From: Dillenia suffruticosa
Taxonomy: Eukaryota > Streptophyta > Magnoliopsida > Dilleniales > Dilleniaceae
NCBI GenBank assembly: GCA_033439265.1
Contig: JAVTVX010000002.1
Coordinates: forward strand, 13,002,174-13,066,173
Direction: 5' to 3'
DNA: 64,000 nucleotides
The notes under the pieces were generated by a model. The model saw nothing but the letters and a program-made list of their open reading frames with translations, was not told the DNA's origin and did not search any database. The position numbers and the translations under genes were made by a program. Each line of letters starts with the position of its first letter. The first letter of the stretch is position 1. This document shows positions 24,100-37,318 of this stretch, in pieces.

Positions 24100-27000
24100 C
24101 TACACTTGCTCCGGGCCATTACAGCAACTTTTCAAGATGTTGTACTTGCAGAGGGGGCAAGTAGCATTAATATACAGCCACTTGTCTACGCATGGACAGT
24201 GAAAATGGTGACCACATGGAAGTTCCCGCAGCTCAACTCCATCTTCATAAGCAGAAAGACAAATGCAGCATTCCTGAATATAAAAGGCAATATGTTAGTT
24301 GTAACTGAAGCGTCCTATAAGAGTTGGTGAACATTCAAGATACAGAGAGTAATATAAATCAAAACATATTCAAGATAATCTAAATTAAGAACTTATTTAC
24401 ACTCTCCATATAGAAGGATAATAAATCAAAATACAGAAAATTTTAGAAAAAGGACAACATACCGCATCCTCCTCCAAGAGATTCCGTTCATTTGGAGCAT
24501 CTGAGCCACATTCAATCATTACCCCTCCACATGGCAGTTGTATCTCATCACCAAGTTTCTCATTGTTTCCATTACTACGGAATTTGAACTTAGGGAGTTG
24601 CTCAACGTCATCCTTTGATGCGCCTTCCTGTAGGAGTTGAAAGGTCAAATGTTGAAATAATATCTCATGAAATATCCATTTCGACTGCTAGATGATAAAA
24701 CTTCAATCCATATTGAAGACCAAGAAAGAGGACAATGTTTGCTGGCGATATTGGAGATGGTTATGACTGGGAATGATCACATTAGTCAGGGTTAAACCTG
24801 GTAAAGAACTTCAGCACTGTTCACCTCTTTAACGAACTTATCTGGCAGTCATATTTAACAAGAGCCCATAAGACTAATGATTTCACCTAATTTATGCTAA
24901 GGAGCGCATCAATAATGTAAAGCTTGAATAAATTATTTGGATGCAACTAGACCGTCCCCAATTTAAATAATAATTCATGAACATTAATAACAAGAGTTGA
25001 ATTCAAAAATGTATCCTGCAAAGCAAAACAATACAAGAAAAGAGAAACAATGAACCAGAAAGACATCGACTATAAAATATTAGCATAGTGGTGGTAAATA
25101 GTATAACAACAGCGTTACCATGCTAGGAACCTTTGAAAGGATACAGTATCATGAACAACTTCATTTTGAATAGATGCATAAGAGAAAATCAAGGTTCCTA
25201 GATGCTGTTAAGAGGGAATTTAATTATAATATAAAGTGAATTAAAGGAGCCAAGGAAGAGATCAAAGTAAGTTCAATAAAAATCCTAGATTCATTTGATA
25301 TCAACTATTTGTCTACTTTCCAGTTGTAGGCATTCTTCTGCTCTGATGTAAGAGAGTCTTTCTTACACTATATTACAGTGCTTTCTTGTGTCACAGAAAG
25401 AGCATTGTTCAAATGGTTATCAAGTTACAAAACATGTACATGTGGGCAGCTTTCGAGTGGTGAGTGGAAAACAAGGGTGTTGCCACATATGATAGTGCTC
25501 AAGTTGAAAGCATTGAATGGAGACCACTAAGTCGGATAAGAAGGTGTAGAAGGTAAAAGACTGCCTCCTTGATAATGGACAATTTTAAGTGAGAAAACAT
25601 CCAGAATGACCTCTGAATGATGAGAGAGTGAAAAGGAGTGATAAAACGGAAACTAGCTTCTAGGATCCAGATGGAAGATGTTTCTTCAAGACAAAGCTGC
25701 AGATGTTGAAATTAAAAGTTTGGAGCAAGAAAAAGAAATGTTTTATATCAGATTAGATGCAAAAATATCAACAATTGCTTTGATTTAGTTCATGTAATCA
25801 CTCAATGGAAAAGATTTTACTTTACTTGAGAGATGAAATAGTAAAGGCCGGATGCAAATTTCAGATTTTCATAGAATATGTCATCTGCAAATGGAAGAAT
25901 ACTGTGCCTGGTGAGAAATGGTAAGGCTTTTCAAGAAAAGCAAAGCATTTAGAAGCTGCATGGAGCAGATTGAGAAGGGAGGAGAAGAACTGGAGGTTGC
26001 ATACCCACCCATCACGTTTGGAATTTTTTTTAATGAGAAGGAAGAAGGAGATGAGCGAGTGTCCAATTCCTTGAGAAGAGAGGAGTTCATTTCAGAAGGA
26101 GAGGAGAGGGCATGGAACATATCCTCCCCTTTGGATTCTTATGAAATTTTTTAAGGCAAGGTTAACTTGGTATATTTGTAAAATTTCATTAAAACCTCCA
26201 AAAGGGATTGAATGGGAAGGGATGGCGTTCTAATAAAATTTAACACGTTCTCCCAAATATATCCCCAGTTTTTTTCAAAATTAGTTTGAAAAAAGGAATT
26301 TTTTTTTTTTTTTTTTACAATTTAATACAAGTAACACTCCACCTCACTCTCATTCACTCTCCAAAAAGAAGGTTGCAATCCCTTCATTCCCCTCCATCAA
26401 TTGCTTCCTCCCCTCCCCTCGAGACTTCCAAACAGTGACTAGAATTAAGACTATACATGAGTTCATCCTATCATCTTAGGTGGTTCCCCAATTGATTTGC
26501 CTTTTTGATTTTCTCCCCTTAAAAGAGCAATCAACACGTTTTTGGAAGAATTTCACAGGGAGCTGCATCAAAAAGGTTATTACATGGTAGACCTTAAGTT
26601 CTACATCTTTCAACCTAATTAACAAGAAAAGGTGGGCTTTATTTGCTATTAAAAAAAAACAAACTATTCAATCTTGTGGGACACTCCAGAACGCATTCAT
26701 GCACGGAAGATACTGCCCAATATTTTGGGACATGGAAAAGACTCACCACCATGCCAAATTGCAGTCCTACATGTTTCAGAAAAAGTAGGCTTTGGAGAGC
26801 ATTGAAGATTCAAAAATACAGGGCATTTGGAACAATTGACCTTCTCCAAATACCTTATACAGTCTCCCCTTAAGTTTCTTTTATCCTTTAACCATGGTGA
26901 GTAAACTATTCCTACTGGTCTTCAACCATCTATCTTACGCATGCAACAACACCATAAATGAAAGGGGAAACACGTCTCAGCACCACAGTAACAAGTTACA

Positions 27001-29330
27001 ACATATCTACAATGGCACATCCACAACAATAGCAAGATGAAAATCAAGAACCGAGATACGGAAAATGCATGCACATAGCCAAGCGAAGGTTTCAAACCAT
27101 TTGACTTATTAGCTATGAAAATCAATCTTTGCACACGCTCAGGGATCTAGATACATATGATTTTGAACAAACTATTGGGAGGCTGAGGTAAGAAATAAGC
27201 AATTGATGCTAGAAAGGCAAGTTATAGACATAACACATAAGATATCTAATGATAACATATGTACAAAGCATATCAGGACCCTGTCAACTAGAATAATCTA
27301 CCTCAATACTGAATGCATCAAGGCAGCAGGAAAAATACAGCAGGCAATATTACAGAAATAAGGCAAGATTAAAAATTCACATAATAAGCCAACTGTCCAT
27401 GGAGATTTATTAATAACAATATAACACAAAAGTGATAGTAAGATCTACCTGATCTGCCACAGCATACAACAGTGCAATGATGCAAGGTAGACAGCAGCAA
27501 ACAGCAATGCCAATTACACAAGCCAAGGCAACACAGAAGACAACAAAGAAGACATCAAAAGCCAAAAACATTACACATAGCCTGCATACCAGAATCAAAA
27601 CCCCACATATAAGCTGAGTTTCCTAGAACCACCTGAGGTTCAAACCGAAAAAGAAGTGAATACACATGCACAAACCAGTAAAGCTGAGGGGAGTCGCGTG
27701 CCATTGCTTGCCCACCAGCAGATACCCAGTAAAATCCAATGATCCACCAGATAAAAGAAAACATGGTATTTGCGGATTCCAAGTGCTTAGCCATGCTGCC
27801 AAACAAAAATGAAAAACCAATAAAATATGACCCACCTTTCCACAAATAAAATATCCAGTGGGAGCTCATCATAATGCTTCCACCCAAGCATATTAAAAGA
27901 GACCCTTTTGCCTAATTAACCTTGACCAAGGAGGCTATGCATCAATCATGGAAAATCCCAAGGATAATGTTATTTGTCACTATTCAGTTCAATATCATGT
28001 CTTTTCACCTTGTTCTATAATATGAAAAATCTTTTGCACACTATATCTCAACTAACACATTCACTTTGCGCAAAATTTCAACCTCAACATATACCATAAT
28101 TTTAGTCCCAATATCTTACAATGTATTGGAATAATAAACAATAACTTAAGACAACAAATTTCCACAATATGCACATGCCATGGTATAGGCTGACAATTTA
28201 GATCCATAGTTGAACTTTAGTGCAGAATATTTTCCTCATCTATTCATGTTGGTGACTGCTATTACAGCTACAATGAGCCAAATCAAGCTAGCTTCAAAGA
28301 AGGTTCAACACCAGTGGATTTTCTAAACAAGACTCGGCCAATTTAGAAAGCTGCCTGGTTATTGTATTCAAATCCAATTTATTTATCTAGTTGACTGAAC
28401 CAAACCATAAGCCTCTAGCTACTTCAATGGGCATGAATATTTGAGCTTATCTTGTCAAATACATGATGTTCATGTGTGGCTCGTTTAATGAGTTGAATGA
28501 GCTGAGTCAAACCCAAAATGAGTTTGAGTCAAGCGTTGTTCATGAATGACTCATTCATTTGCAGCAGACCAATATTCATAATTCATTACGACAATGAATG
28601 TGACTCGAGGCATGGATTTCCGAAATACAGCTAAGTACAGAATCACAATTAGATTTCCCTTCTACATCCATACAAGTGATTGCCATCGTCTATTATTCCA
28701 TTCGATTAAAACCGCTAACATGAAAACATAATTTCATAACATGCTTCACCATATTCAAGAATTCGGGATAAGAACATACCACCCACCATCTTCATCCCCC
28801 TGCGAAACCATAAAATTGTCATCCGAATATCCACCACTAATCCTCGAGCTCGGACTCAAAACCTCGCCACCATAATCTCGCCCCATCCCGGAAACTCCGA
28901 CTGCAACAGCCGACTGCCTCCGCCGCCGATACTCGACAAAGACACAGACAATATGAAGCAAACACTGCAGCGAATACCCAACAATCCACAACCTCAACGG
29001 CATAACCGGATTCTCAAACCAACTCAAACCCATAACCGTCATAGCAACGACGACGAATGCCAAATTCCAAATTATGTCAAGAATCACCACCGGCTTCGAA
29101 TACGCCCAATCGCTTTGACGCTCTTCGAGCTGTTCCGCCGCGGTTTCGCGCACGATCATCGATGGTTCCCGCATCATCCGACGGCTACTAGCTCGCCGGA
29201 GAAACCGGACTGCTTCGCGGAGACTTCTCCGGCGATTAGATCGACGGCTCCGATCATTTTCGTCCGATGAAGTCGAAAGTAACGGTGATTGATCGATCGT
29301 GGTGGCTGACGACTGATTTGATGAAGCCAT
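24100..29330 (-). CDS. Membrane RING-H2 E3 ubiquitin ligase, At1g12760/At1g63170-like
   Basis: Five exons: 28780-29330, 27676-27795, 27449-27581, 24463-24627, 24100-24273, giving 380 aa with all frames joining. The start MASSNQ at 29330 is preferred to an in-frame ATG 15 codons upstream because family members begin MASS. Order: Ser/Arg-rich cytosolic head; hydrophobic segments in [20 protein letters not shown] and [21 protein letters not shown]; two more in exons 2-3 ([30 protein letters not shown] then a Cys-rich CCCLPCI stretch); then a linker QLPKFKFR; then a C-terminal RING-H2. Zinc ligands C325, C328, C343, H345, H348, C351, C362, C365 are all present. Members ligate ubiquitin at endomembranes; substrates here are unknown. 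The protein ends soon after the RING ([10 protein letters not shown]), somewhat shorter than the usual ~400 aa. The intron 24628-27448 is 2.8 kb and contains nothing I recognise. Confidence 0.92.
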
Positions 29331-30067
29331 TTTTTTCTTGGAGGGAATTTGGAATTTGGAAACCCTAAGGTTCAATTCATTTGGGAATTATAAATGATAA
29401 TAATTTTGAAATAGAGAGAGAGAGATGAAATCAAAAACGGAATTGAAAATTGGGAATAATGGAAGAGGTTGAATTTGGTGAGGCGATCACCAATGAGGCC
29501 GATAGGAAATATGGGCGGATGTGTACCTGTGGATTTCCCAAAGTGAACCCTGACCTCTCCCTACGGTTCTCACCAATTTCTTCTTCTTTTTTCTTTTTCC
29601 TTTTTAGCTAGATAATTATATTTCCTTTTCGGTCATTTTAATTTATAATTAAAAATAAATATGCCCGTAGGAATGATGCAAGGTTGGAAAGTAAATGTGG
29701 AAGTATATTTATTAATTTTCTATAATTATAAAAATCCTAAAATTCCTAATTGATAACACTTTTAAATTTAGCTGATATATTACATATTTCTCAAATATTT
29801 TTAAAGAAAAATAAAAAAAGCATAATGGGATTTAAAAAAAAAAATAACAACAATGATTGATATTGAATGGAAAAACAAAATTGTAGTGCACTAGAAAAGC
29901 AAGACCATATTTTCCATTGTTACAAACAAGACAGAGCATAAGATCTCAGTAATGATCAATTTGATAACATTGTGCACCAAATTTCACACAAGCACACAAA
30001 ATCTTATAATAAGTGAATTTCCCAAGTAGAAAAAAATTTAAACCTGTATGAAAGTAACACCGTTTTG

Positions 30068-30101
<34 letters not shown>

Positions 30102-30165
30102 TTGAACCGCATTCAAGTTTTACCCGACTAATCCGATTAAGCACCATAAAATCCACGAAGAGTTT
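30068..30165 (-). mobile_element. SINE-like 3' region with long A tail
   Basis: A 27-base T run at 30068-30094 is, on the minus strand, an A tail preceded by GGATTAGTCGGGTAAAAC. The same type of segment precedes the A tail of the insert at 31150-31335 and occurs in 53345-53519. The 5' tRNA-like head was not resolved, so the far limit is uncertain. Confidence 0.4.
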
Positions 30166-31149
30166 GACTCTCTCAATTTTTATTTTTTTATTCCTAAAAT
30201 TTATATTCAAAACTTTTATTAAAAGAATTTAACGCTTTATTATTACACCGAGAGAAGATCGATCGTACGAAAGAAACACCGTTAAAAACCCTTCGTAGTA
30301 AACTAGGTCATGATGGACAAAATGACCATAAATTAGGAAACATCCCACACTGTATATGCATAAAACAGTTGAAAGAGGACATGAGCAGGACAAACAGTGG
30401 TCCAAGATTGGTCCCACAATAACGGGGATTAGGGCACTATTTGGAGGCATACAGCTCATGGTGTGGCCAAAAACAAATTCAGTTTATGTAATATGAGGTA
30501 TTAATCAACCCTAGTCATCATGGAACATGACCAAAATCATGTCCATGAAGAACCCGGAGTTCTCTAAAATAAGTTCCTTTCCTTGATGCAGGAATGAAAG
30601 AATTTTCTTCGACATTTAAGCATTGAATTGATTTTGAATTTTAAAATATAAATTCATAATATATATAAATTAAAACATGAAAATAATTGAACGTCATGAC
30701 AACTAATAGTTTTCAATGAGTAAAATAAGAGATTTTAGCTGTACTTTTATCTAATAAATATTAAAAATTGAACGATTAGCTAAAATTTAGTTTTAAGTAA
30801 TTTTTTTTATATATTAACATATTATTAAATATTTCATTAATTTTATGATGCATGAGTGCTTTAATTGAGTTATCCAACTTGCTCATCTTAAGAACAGTAC
30901 TACTTGAAATCTTCATGTATTAGTCCGTTTCAATTTTATTAATTCTTTCTCTAACTTGATTCAAAAATATTTTAAATAATTGAAAATTAATTAATTGAAT
31001 CTAATCTTTTTTTCGTAAATATATAGTCTATGTAGTCGTATAAAATTTAATCAATTTATTTTCAACTATTTGATCTATATAAGAATACTTGAATATTTTG
31101 GGCCAACCAGGAAAAAAGGGTTCCGTCTTGTCCCAAAGTTATCAAACAT

Positions 31150-31335
31150 GGCAACACTTCGTTGGTCTAGTAGGAAAGACACTAGCAATTCATACAAAAA
31201 ATCAGAATTTAAGTCTTGATAGTGACAAAAATGATATTGGGAGTGTTCTCTCCCATTTGGAACCCGACAATAACTCTATCGAAATTAATCAGAGCAAGGT
31301 TTAGGATACTCGACGGTGAACAAAAAAAAAAAAAA
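31150..31335 (+). mobile_element. tRNA-derived SINE-like insert
   Basis: A-box TGGTCTAGTAGG at 31163-31174, a body containing GAACCCGACAATAA, then a 3' segment AATCAGAGCAAGG..GGATACTCG and a 14-base A tail at 31322-31335. This is the standard order for plant SINEs. The B-box is degraded and no target duplication was recognised. Confidence 0.5.
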
Positions 31336-31445
31336 GCTATCAAACATGGGCCGAACTACCGTAGGCCTCAATTTCGGCCAGTCTTCCTTTCTAGGTGCAT
31401 CATGTTCATAAAATTCAGCCAAGAGAAAAATGGAAGATTTTTTTT

Positions 31446-31474
31446 TGGGGAGGGGGGGGGGGGGGAGGGGGCCG
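31446..31474. repeat. Poly-G tract
   Basis: A run dominated by G with short interruptions follows a T run. Seen directly. Potential G-quadruplex former or a sequencing-error hotspot. Confidence 0.8.
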
Positions 31475-33407
31475 GGGGAGGTTGTAAAAGGAGTTTAGGA
31501 ATCTGGATCAAATGCAACATGATACTAGCACAACAAAAATAAAATGCAACATGACACGGAGCCCAAAAGGGCCCAAACGTAATCGGCAAAGTTGGTCAAG
31601 GGAGGCTTGGCATTTTTTTTTTAATTTTTTTTATAAGGATTTGAATTTGAAAGAGAGGAGTTCGTACCACTACACTATTCCCTTGAGGACAAGGGACGCT
31701 TGACACTACCAACCACTCAATAGAATTTTTTTTAATAGCTTATCAATATTTAGAGTCATATTTCAAATTAATCTGATTTGAGTATTATCAAATCCAATTT
31801 AGAAAAAACTCTCTCAATATAATCTTTTATATTCTCAAGTTTCTAAATCGAGAGTTTGATTAATGAATTTAACTTATTCACTAAATTCATTGGTACCACT
31901 CAATAGAATTTTACCAAAAGAGAGCATTCACCAAATAAAACACTACCATAACAAGTTTGAGAAAATCTCAAGACAAAACATGAAAAGTATGTGTTGGATA
32001 CATCTAATCAGATAATCTCAAAATCGTTCAGCCTATATATATAATTATACAAAATAATTATGAATGCTAGTATTTCACAAACACCAAAATATCAAGAAAT
32101 CAATCTTAAAATAACAATCAATCCTCAAACACATGTTAAAGTTAGAACGATCAGGACGAGCTTTTTCCAATGTTATTCCTCTTACTCAAAAATCCAAAAT
32201 ATGTTGTATGCTTGGGCAATTTGTCTTCCAAAAAAAAACGGGGGAGTAACATAGCACAAGCTCTGATTGCAATGGCAACACCATTGCTCAGTAAGCACTT
32301 ATTGCCGCAAGAAAAATGTTAAACTATCATGGCAATACATGGTATGAAACATCTGATTTCCTAGTCATCTGGTCTTCGATTTAACACAAATGGCAATGCA
32401 CACAATCAACATACTCTGAAATTGTTCCTAGATACACAATTACCGCCATTCCGGTCCCATGTTTTGTTCAGTTAGAGAAAACGTTGAATAATGATAAAAA
32501 TGGCACAATTACAATATATATGGTGATTATACCGTTAACAGCTCATGACTGGATGGCAAATAGCCATATACAAGTTTAACAAGAGCTGTTTTCACCAACA
32601 GCCACATTGATCAATCAGGGTAAAATAAGAAGCATATATAAATAACAATAAAACGGCTGCTTCTTTAAAAAAAGGGGGGGAATTGTCATTTAGACATGTA
32701 CAATGTAACATTTACATACCTTTTATGATACAGTGATGATCTCTCTCTGAACATCACTACCCTATGCATTATTAATATTGCAATAACAAAATGCCTTGAA
32801 ATAAATTATTTTTGAGTCACTTTTGAGACCAGATGATCTGCCACTATGTACTGTAATGGTTTTACCTTTAACTGTGGTGAGAAGAGACAAGAAAAAATTT
32901 AAAATGAAAAAAGAAATAAAAAAAAGTATATATCCCAAGGCAGTTGGAGTAGTGGTCTTTTCTCAATCATTTCATAATAAACAACAATGTTATCTTGCAA
33001 GCAAGTGCAAAAACGACTTGTAAAGAAAGGTGAGATAATGCCATGAATCAAACCTTTCATACTCTTTTCCATATGTTAGGGTCAAAAGCTTAAGCAAGTC
33101 CCTCTCTCATAGGTGTGGATCTTAACAAGGGGCTCCATGTCCGCAACTCTAGTGAACCGTATACAAAACTCACTGTGATAGAACCATCCTCTAGCATACC
33201 TTCATGGCATTAAGCAACATTCTGTTAATCAAAACAGGAACAAGAACATACCAGAACCAACCTTACACATCAATTGTCAAGAACCTTAGGTGTCCAACAG
33301 CGTGGAACCTAGAAGAGAAATAAGCTCTAGTTATATACCTCAGTTTTCAATGTTAGAACCCAGATCTTAAGATATGTTACTTCAACTAGTCAAACCTGAA
33401 ATTTTGT

Positions 33408-33640
33408 ATCCTTTTTTTTTTTTGGATAAAAAATACATTTGAATTAGAGGTTGAAAAGAATGTACAAAACTCCAAGGATAAGAAATCCTTTAGAAGCAGA
33501 AAAAATAAAATACAAAAAGTAATCTCAAAGAGCTAATGAAACACCAATTTTCAATTCCTCTTCATCTCTTCTAAACTAAAAAATTTAAACACCAGCATGA
33601 GCCCACAAAGAAATCACAATCTTATACCAAAGAAGAGAGG
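33408..33640 (-). repeat. LINE/retroposon 3'-end-like repeat, copy 1
   Basis: On plus: T run, GGATAAAAAATACATTTGAATTAG, then a poorly conserved body with AAGAATGTACAAAAC and GAAATCCTTTAGAAGCAGAA. The copy at 35088-35330 shares the same order of blocks. A T run at the left means the element would read on the minus strand with an A tail. Assignment to a non-LTR family is inference. Confidence 0.35.
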
Positions 33641-34980
33641 GATCAATGTTCATATTATTGAAGATCCTTGCATTTAGTTCTTGAGAAATACACCAAGGAA
33701 TAGCCAGAAATGTGCATTGTCACATACATCAAATAAGTGATTACACATCTTGGATGCAACAAAACAAAGTAGAAATAAGTGATCTTTACTTTCAGAATAT
33801 ACATAGCACAAGACATATAGTTGAGCATGCCAAGGAGCATGGATATCATGAATGCCGTAACAAAACTATAAAGTAAGACATACAGTTCATTGGCTGCACA
33901 TAGTTGAGCTTTGTCGTTTGGTATGCTGCAAGTAGCAGACAATAAGAAACATTAGCAATGCAATTTAGACCCAATCTCCATAAGTTTTTCTCTTTATTTT
34001 ATACTTAGGAGGGGCAGATGGGGACGGAGAGAGAGACAGAGAGCCTGTAAAATATATAAAATAGTGTCGGCTCTGCAAATTTTGAAAAGTAGGCCTGCTG
34101 CAGCCACAACATTTATTAAACCAGGGTGAGGCCAAATAAGAGAGGTGTGGGCAAAACATTCAGAATTCGACGTTGTTATACATAAATTCAAGTAATAATT
34201 AAATTTGAAAAAACACTCACATTTAATGGTGGGGATGGATCTGCATAATAACATTTTGGGACATTATATTCAGGATCCCCCTTGATAGGCTTCACAGCCC
34301 AAGGAGAGGCAAATGTTTTATGTAGATCATTAGGCAAGTTTTAAGTTCAGACCTAATGATGTCAGATCAAATCCCAGAGCTCAAATGAGGATCACTCATT
34401 CTAATAATATTTGACAAACCAAGCAATCCAAATCGATCAGCAGTCACAGGGGGCTGCCTGCCTGGACTTTGGATCCTGATCTCTGTGTGTATCACCAGGC
34501 AGGCATTTGTTGTGGTCCAAATTGTGACTCTCTACAGAGTTGTTGATATTGCTGAAATAATGGATCATAGGATCAAACCTCAGCCGCAGTATCTGATAAC
34601 TTCAAAGTTCTCAATCCAGGTGCAATTAAGGCACAACTTCATGCCTGAGGAAAGCAAAACACAAGAATCAGTAAATTTGAGGATTCAACTCAAAAGGTAG
34701 GATCCTGGCCTTCGTATCAAAGAGCTAATTTTAAGAAGAGCGTTGCAACCCAATGTTGCCAGGTAAGTAAAAGGTTGGGTGCCCCATGGCCTTTGCTCCA
34801 CATTGCCACTGGTGGAGTGATAAGACATGCATATAAGTACCAAGGTGTGCCTTGGAAATCGAAATACTCCGGTTGAGGTGGACCAAAGACTTATGATTCT
34901 ACATCTTTTCATCTCTTCTAGTTCTACCCATTCAAAATTGTACCCCCTCCACAATATCGGCTTTAACCCACACCAGGACA

Positions 34981-34982
34981 GT

Positions 34983-35013
<31 letters not shown>
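34981..35013. repeat. (GA)n microsatellite
   Basis: Pure GA run seen directly, in an intron of the NOT2 pseudogene. Confidence 0.9.
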
Positions 35014-35087
35014 CTTGCCTACAAGTTCATGGTATCTGCCCCGTTGGATTTAGATGAGAAATATTTTATACCTCATTCTCCTCACTT

Positions 35088-35330
35088 TCTTTTGGATAGA
35101 AAAAGAAATTATATTAGATGAAAGAAGAATGTGCAAAAAAACCAAAAATGAGAAATCCTTGCAAAAACAGAAGAAAAGAAAACAACAAACAAACAAACAA
35201 AGCAAAGCAAAAACAAACGAGCAAATCTCCGAGCCCACTTAAACTCCTTTAATCTAAAATCAGAATAGATTCCTGAGATTAGATACCATAAAGACAAAAA
35301 AGAAAAAGCACAATCTATATGTGTAGAATA
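35088..35330 (-). repeat. LINE/retroposon 3'-end-like repeat, copy 2
   Basis: Shares blocks TTTTGGATAGAAAAAG, AAGAATGTGCAAAA and GAAATCCTTGCAAAAACAG with the copy at 33408-33640, in the same order. Both lie in introns of the NOT2 pseudogene. Not full-length and not coding. Confidence 0.35.
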
Positions 35331-35465
35331 GAAGATCAAAAAATCTAGCACGTTTGGCAATCCGCTTTCTCCTGGTATCCCAGGACTGCCCTTCTCCAAA
35401 ATATGCCAACAATATGCCTAAGTTACCCAAATACGAAGCTCTAAAATGTCCATACCTCCCCCTAG

Positions 35466-37318
35466 TGATGTGATTATCAAGACTGCAAGAAATTTACAAC
35501 ATTCAACTCAAGTTCCAATTGGACCAGTAACAAAAGTTCGAGTTAAAAGGTCCAAAAAAGTACTAAATAACTTAATTCAGAGGGTTTTACAATAAGAAAT
35601 TGGAGTTCAAATGAATGAAGAACCAAAAGGGGCCTCAATTATGCTCATGCAAGCCCAATTGGAAGAATAAAAGGCCCAAAACTATCCAAGACCAAGGGAG
35701 GACGAAAATGAAGAAAATAGCAGCAAGACTTGGTCAAAATAGTTTGATTTATTTAGTTTCTTAATTCTTATTTTTTTGTAACTTTTAGTTTCCTAATTCT
35801 TTATTGTTTAGAGAGTTACTAAATTTTTAGTTGCCAATTATGTTTTTACGGTATAAATAGGCCATTATACATTGTGTAAAACAACACTTTGGAGAGAATT
35901 AATAAAATTGTGAGGATTTTTCACACAAGTCTTGTTCTTTTGAGAACTTTGAACTTATTCAAGATATGAGTCTTGTTTAGTTCTTTGACTTATCAATCTA
36001 GGTTTCGAACCATCTAGATTGTGACGTCATTCATTCCATCTTTATACCAAAGTTATTGATCTAGTGAGAAACGGGTCTAAGGTCATATACCTTAGGTTCT
36101 TCCTCCTTTAGGGCAAGGGTTGAGGTCTTTAATTCCATCGGTTCAAATAATTCGTTGAAACAATTTTTTGGGCTAAATTAACTTGTTCGTGGGTTCTAGG
36201 GTTTTTATACCCAACGGGTTCACATCAGTTGGTATCAGAGCAATTTCGGGTTACCCTTCGAGTTGTTCATACTTGTCTATAATTGTTCATATTTGTCTAT
36301 AATTTTTCATAAAACAAAGGCAGCTTCCAATTTTTTTCTTTTCTTTTGTTGTTCCTTCTTTATTTCTTCTTTTTTCCTTATTTGTTCACCTTCCTTATTT
36401 TCTTTCTTTATTCACCTTTCTTATTCAATTCATTCCATATTTGTTTCTTTCTTAATTTAGAATTTTTCCAAATTTGCGACTTTCTTATTTCTCACTTATT
36501 TTTTCTTCTTTATTTTTCTTGTTATTCTTTCTTTGAATTTCACAAGACAATTATTTGTAAGTTAAATTCAAAGAGTTGTTGATTCATTAAGATGGTAAGA
36601 GACATGTTCGAGAGATTGAATTCATCGAGACTTTTTCCAAGCAAAATGCGGTTGCGGATGCATATTCACACAAGTGACGATTTGGGGACAAATCGTTGTC
36701 AAGAAGGGGGGAATGATGTGATTATCAAGACTGCAAGAAATTTACAACATTCAACTCAAGTTCCAATTGGGCCAGTAACAAAAGTTCGAGTTAAAAGGTC
36801 CAAAGAAGTACTGAATAACTTAATTCAGAGAGTTTTACAATAAGAAATTGGAGCCCAAATGAATGAAGAACCAAAAGGGGCCTCAATTATGCTCATGCAA
36901 GCCCAATTGGAAGAATAAAAGGCTCAAAACTATCCAAGACCAAGGGAGGACGAAAATGAAGAAAATAGCAGCAAGACTTGGTCAAAATAGTTTGATTTAT
37001 TTAGTTTCTTAATTCTTATTTTTTTGTAACTTTTAGTTTCCTAATTCTTTATTGTTTAGAGAGTTACTAAATTTTTAGTTGCCAATTATGTTTTTACCTT
37101 TAGGGTATAAATAGGTCATTATACATTGTGTAAAACAACACTTTGGAGAGAATTAATAAAATTGTGAGGATTCTTCACACAAGTCTTGTTCTTTTGAGAA
37201 CTTTGAACTTATTCAAGATATGAGTCTTGTTTAGTTTTTTGACTTATCAATCTAGGTTTCGAACCATCTAGATTGTGGCGTCATTCATTCCATCTTTATA
37301 CCCAACAGGTTCACATCA
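35466..37318 (+). mobile_element. Small Ty3/gypsy-derived LTR element (LARD/TRIM-like fossil)
   Basis: The 5-bp target duplication CCTAG is exact at 35461-35465 and 37319-37323. LTRs are 35466-36228 (763 bp) and 36714-37318 (605 bp), starting TGATGTGATT and ending TCACATCA; the right one lacks an internal block of about 165 bp near its end. Primer site TTGGTATCAGAG begins at 36229 and the purine tract AAGAAGGGGGGAA precedes the right LTR. The 485-bp interior is mainly T/C-rich and noncoding, ending in a short piece like a gypsy polyprotein C-terminus (DDLGTN, then EGGND) that reads on into the LTR (GPVTKVRVKRSKE). No enzyme domains are present. Outside the missing block the LTRs differ at about 2 percent of sites, so it is recent. 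It lies in an intron of the NOT2 pseudogene. Confidence 0.9.

Larger units (their letters stand above)
29331..33056. other. Intergenic, shared upstream of RING gene and downstream of NOT2 pseudogene
   Basis: About 3.7 kb without a supported gene. It includes the RING gene promoter side (29331-29600, with a short GA run at 29412-29424), two SINE-like inserts (30068-30165 minus, 31150-31335 plus) and a G-run at about 31446-31474. A repeat-like patch at 31640-31720 reads like a common plant dispersed repeat but I cannot assign it. Confidence 0.5.

Noticed and set aside
28953-29270. Plus-strand frame of 105 codons
   Set aside because: Antisense shadow of RING ligase exon 1, which has a clear family match on the other strand.
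36263-36582. Phe/Leu/Ser-rich hydrophobic frames
   Set aside because: T/C-rich low-complexity interior of the small gypsy-derived element; composition alone explains them.
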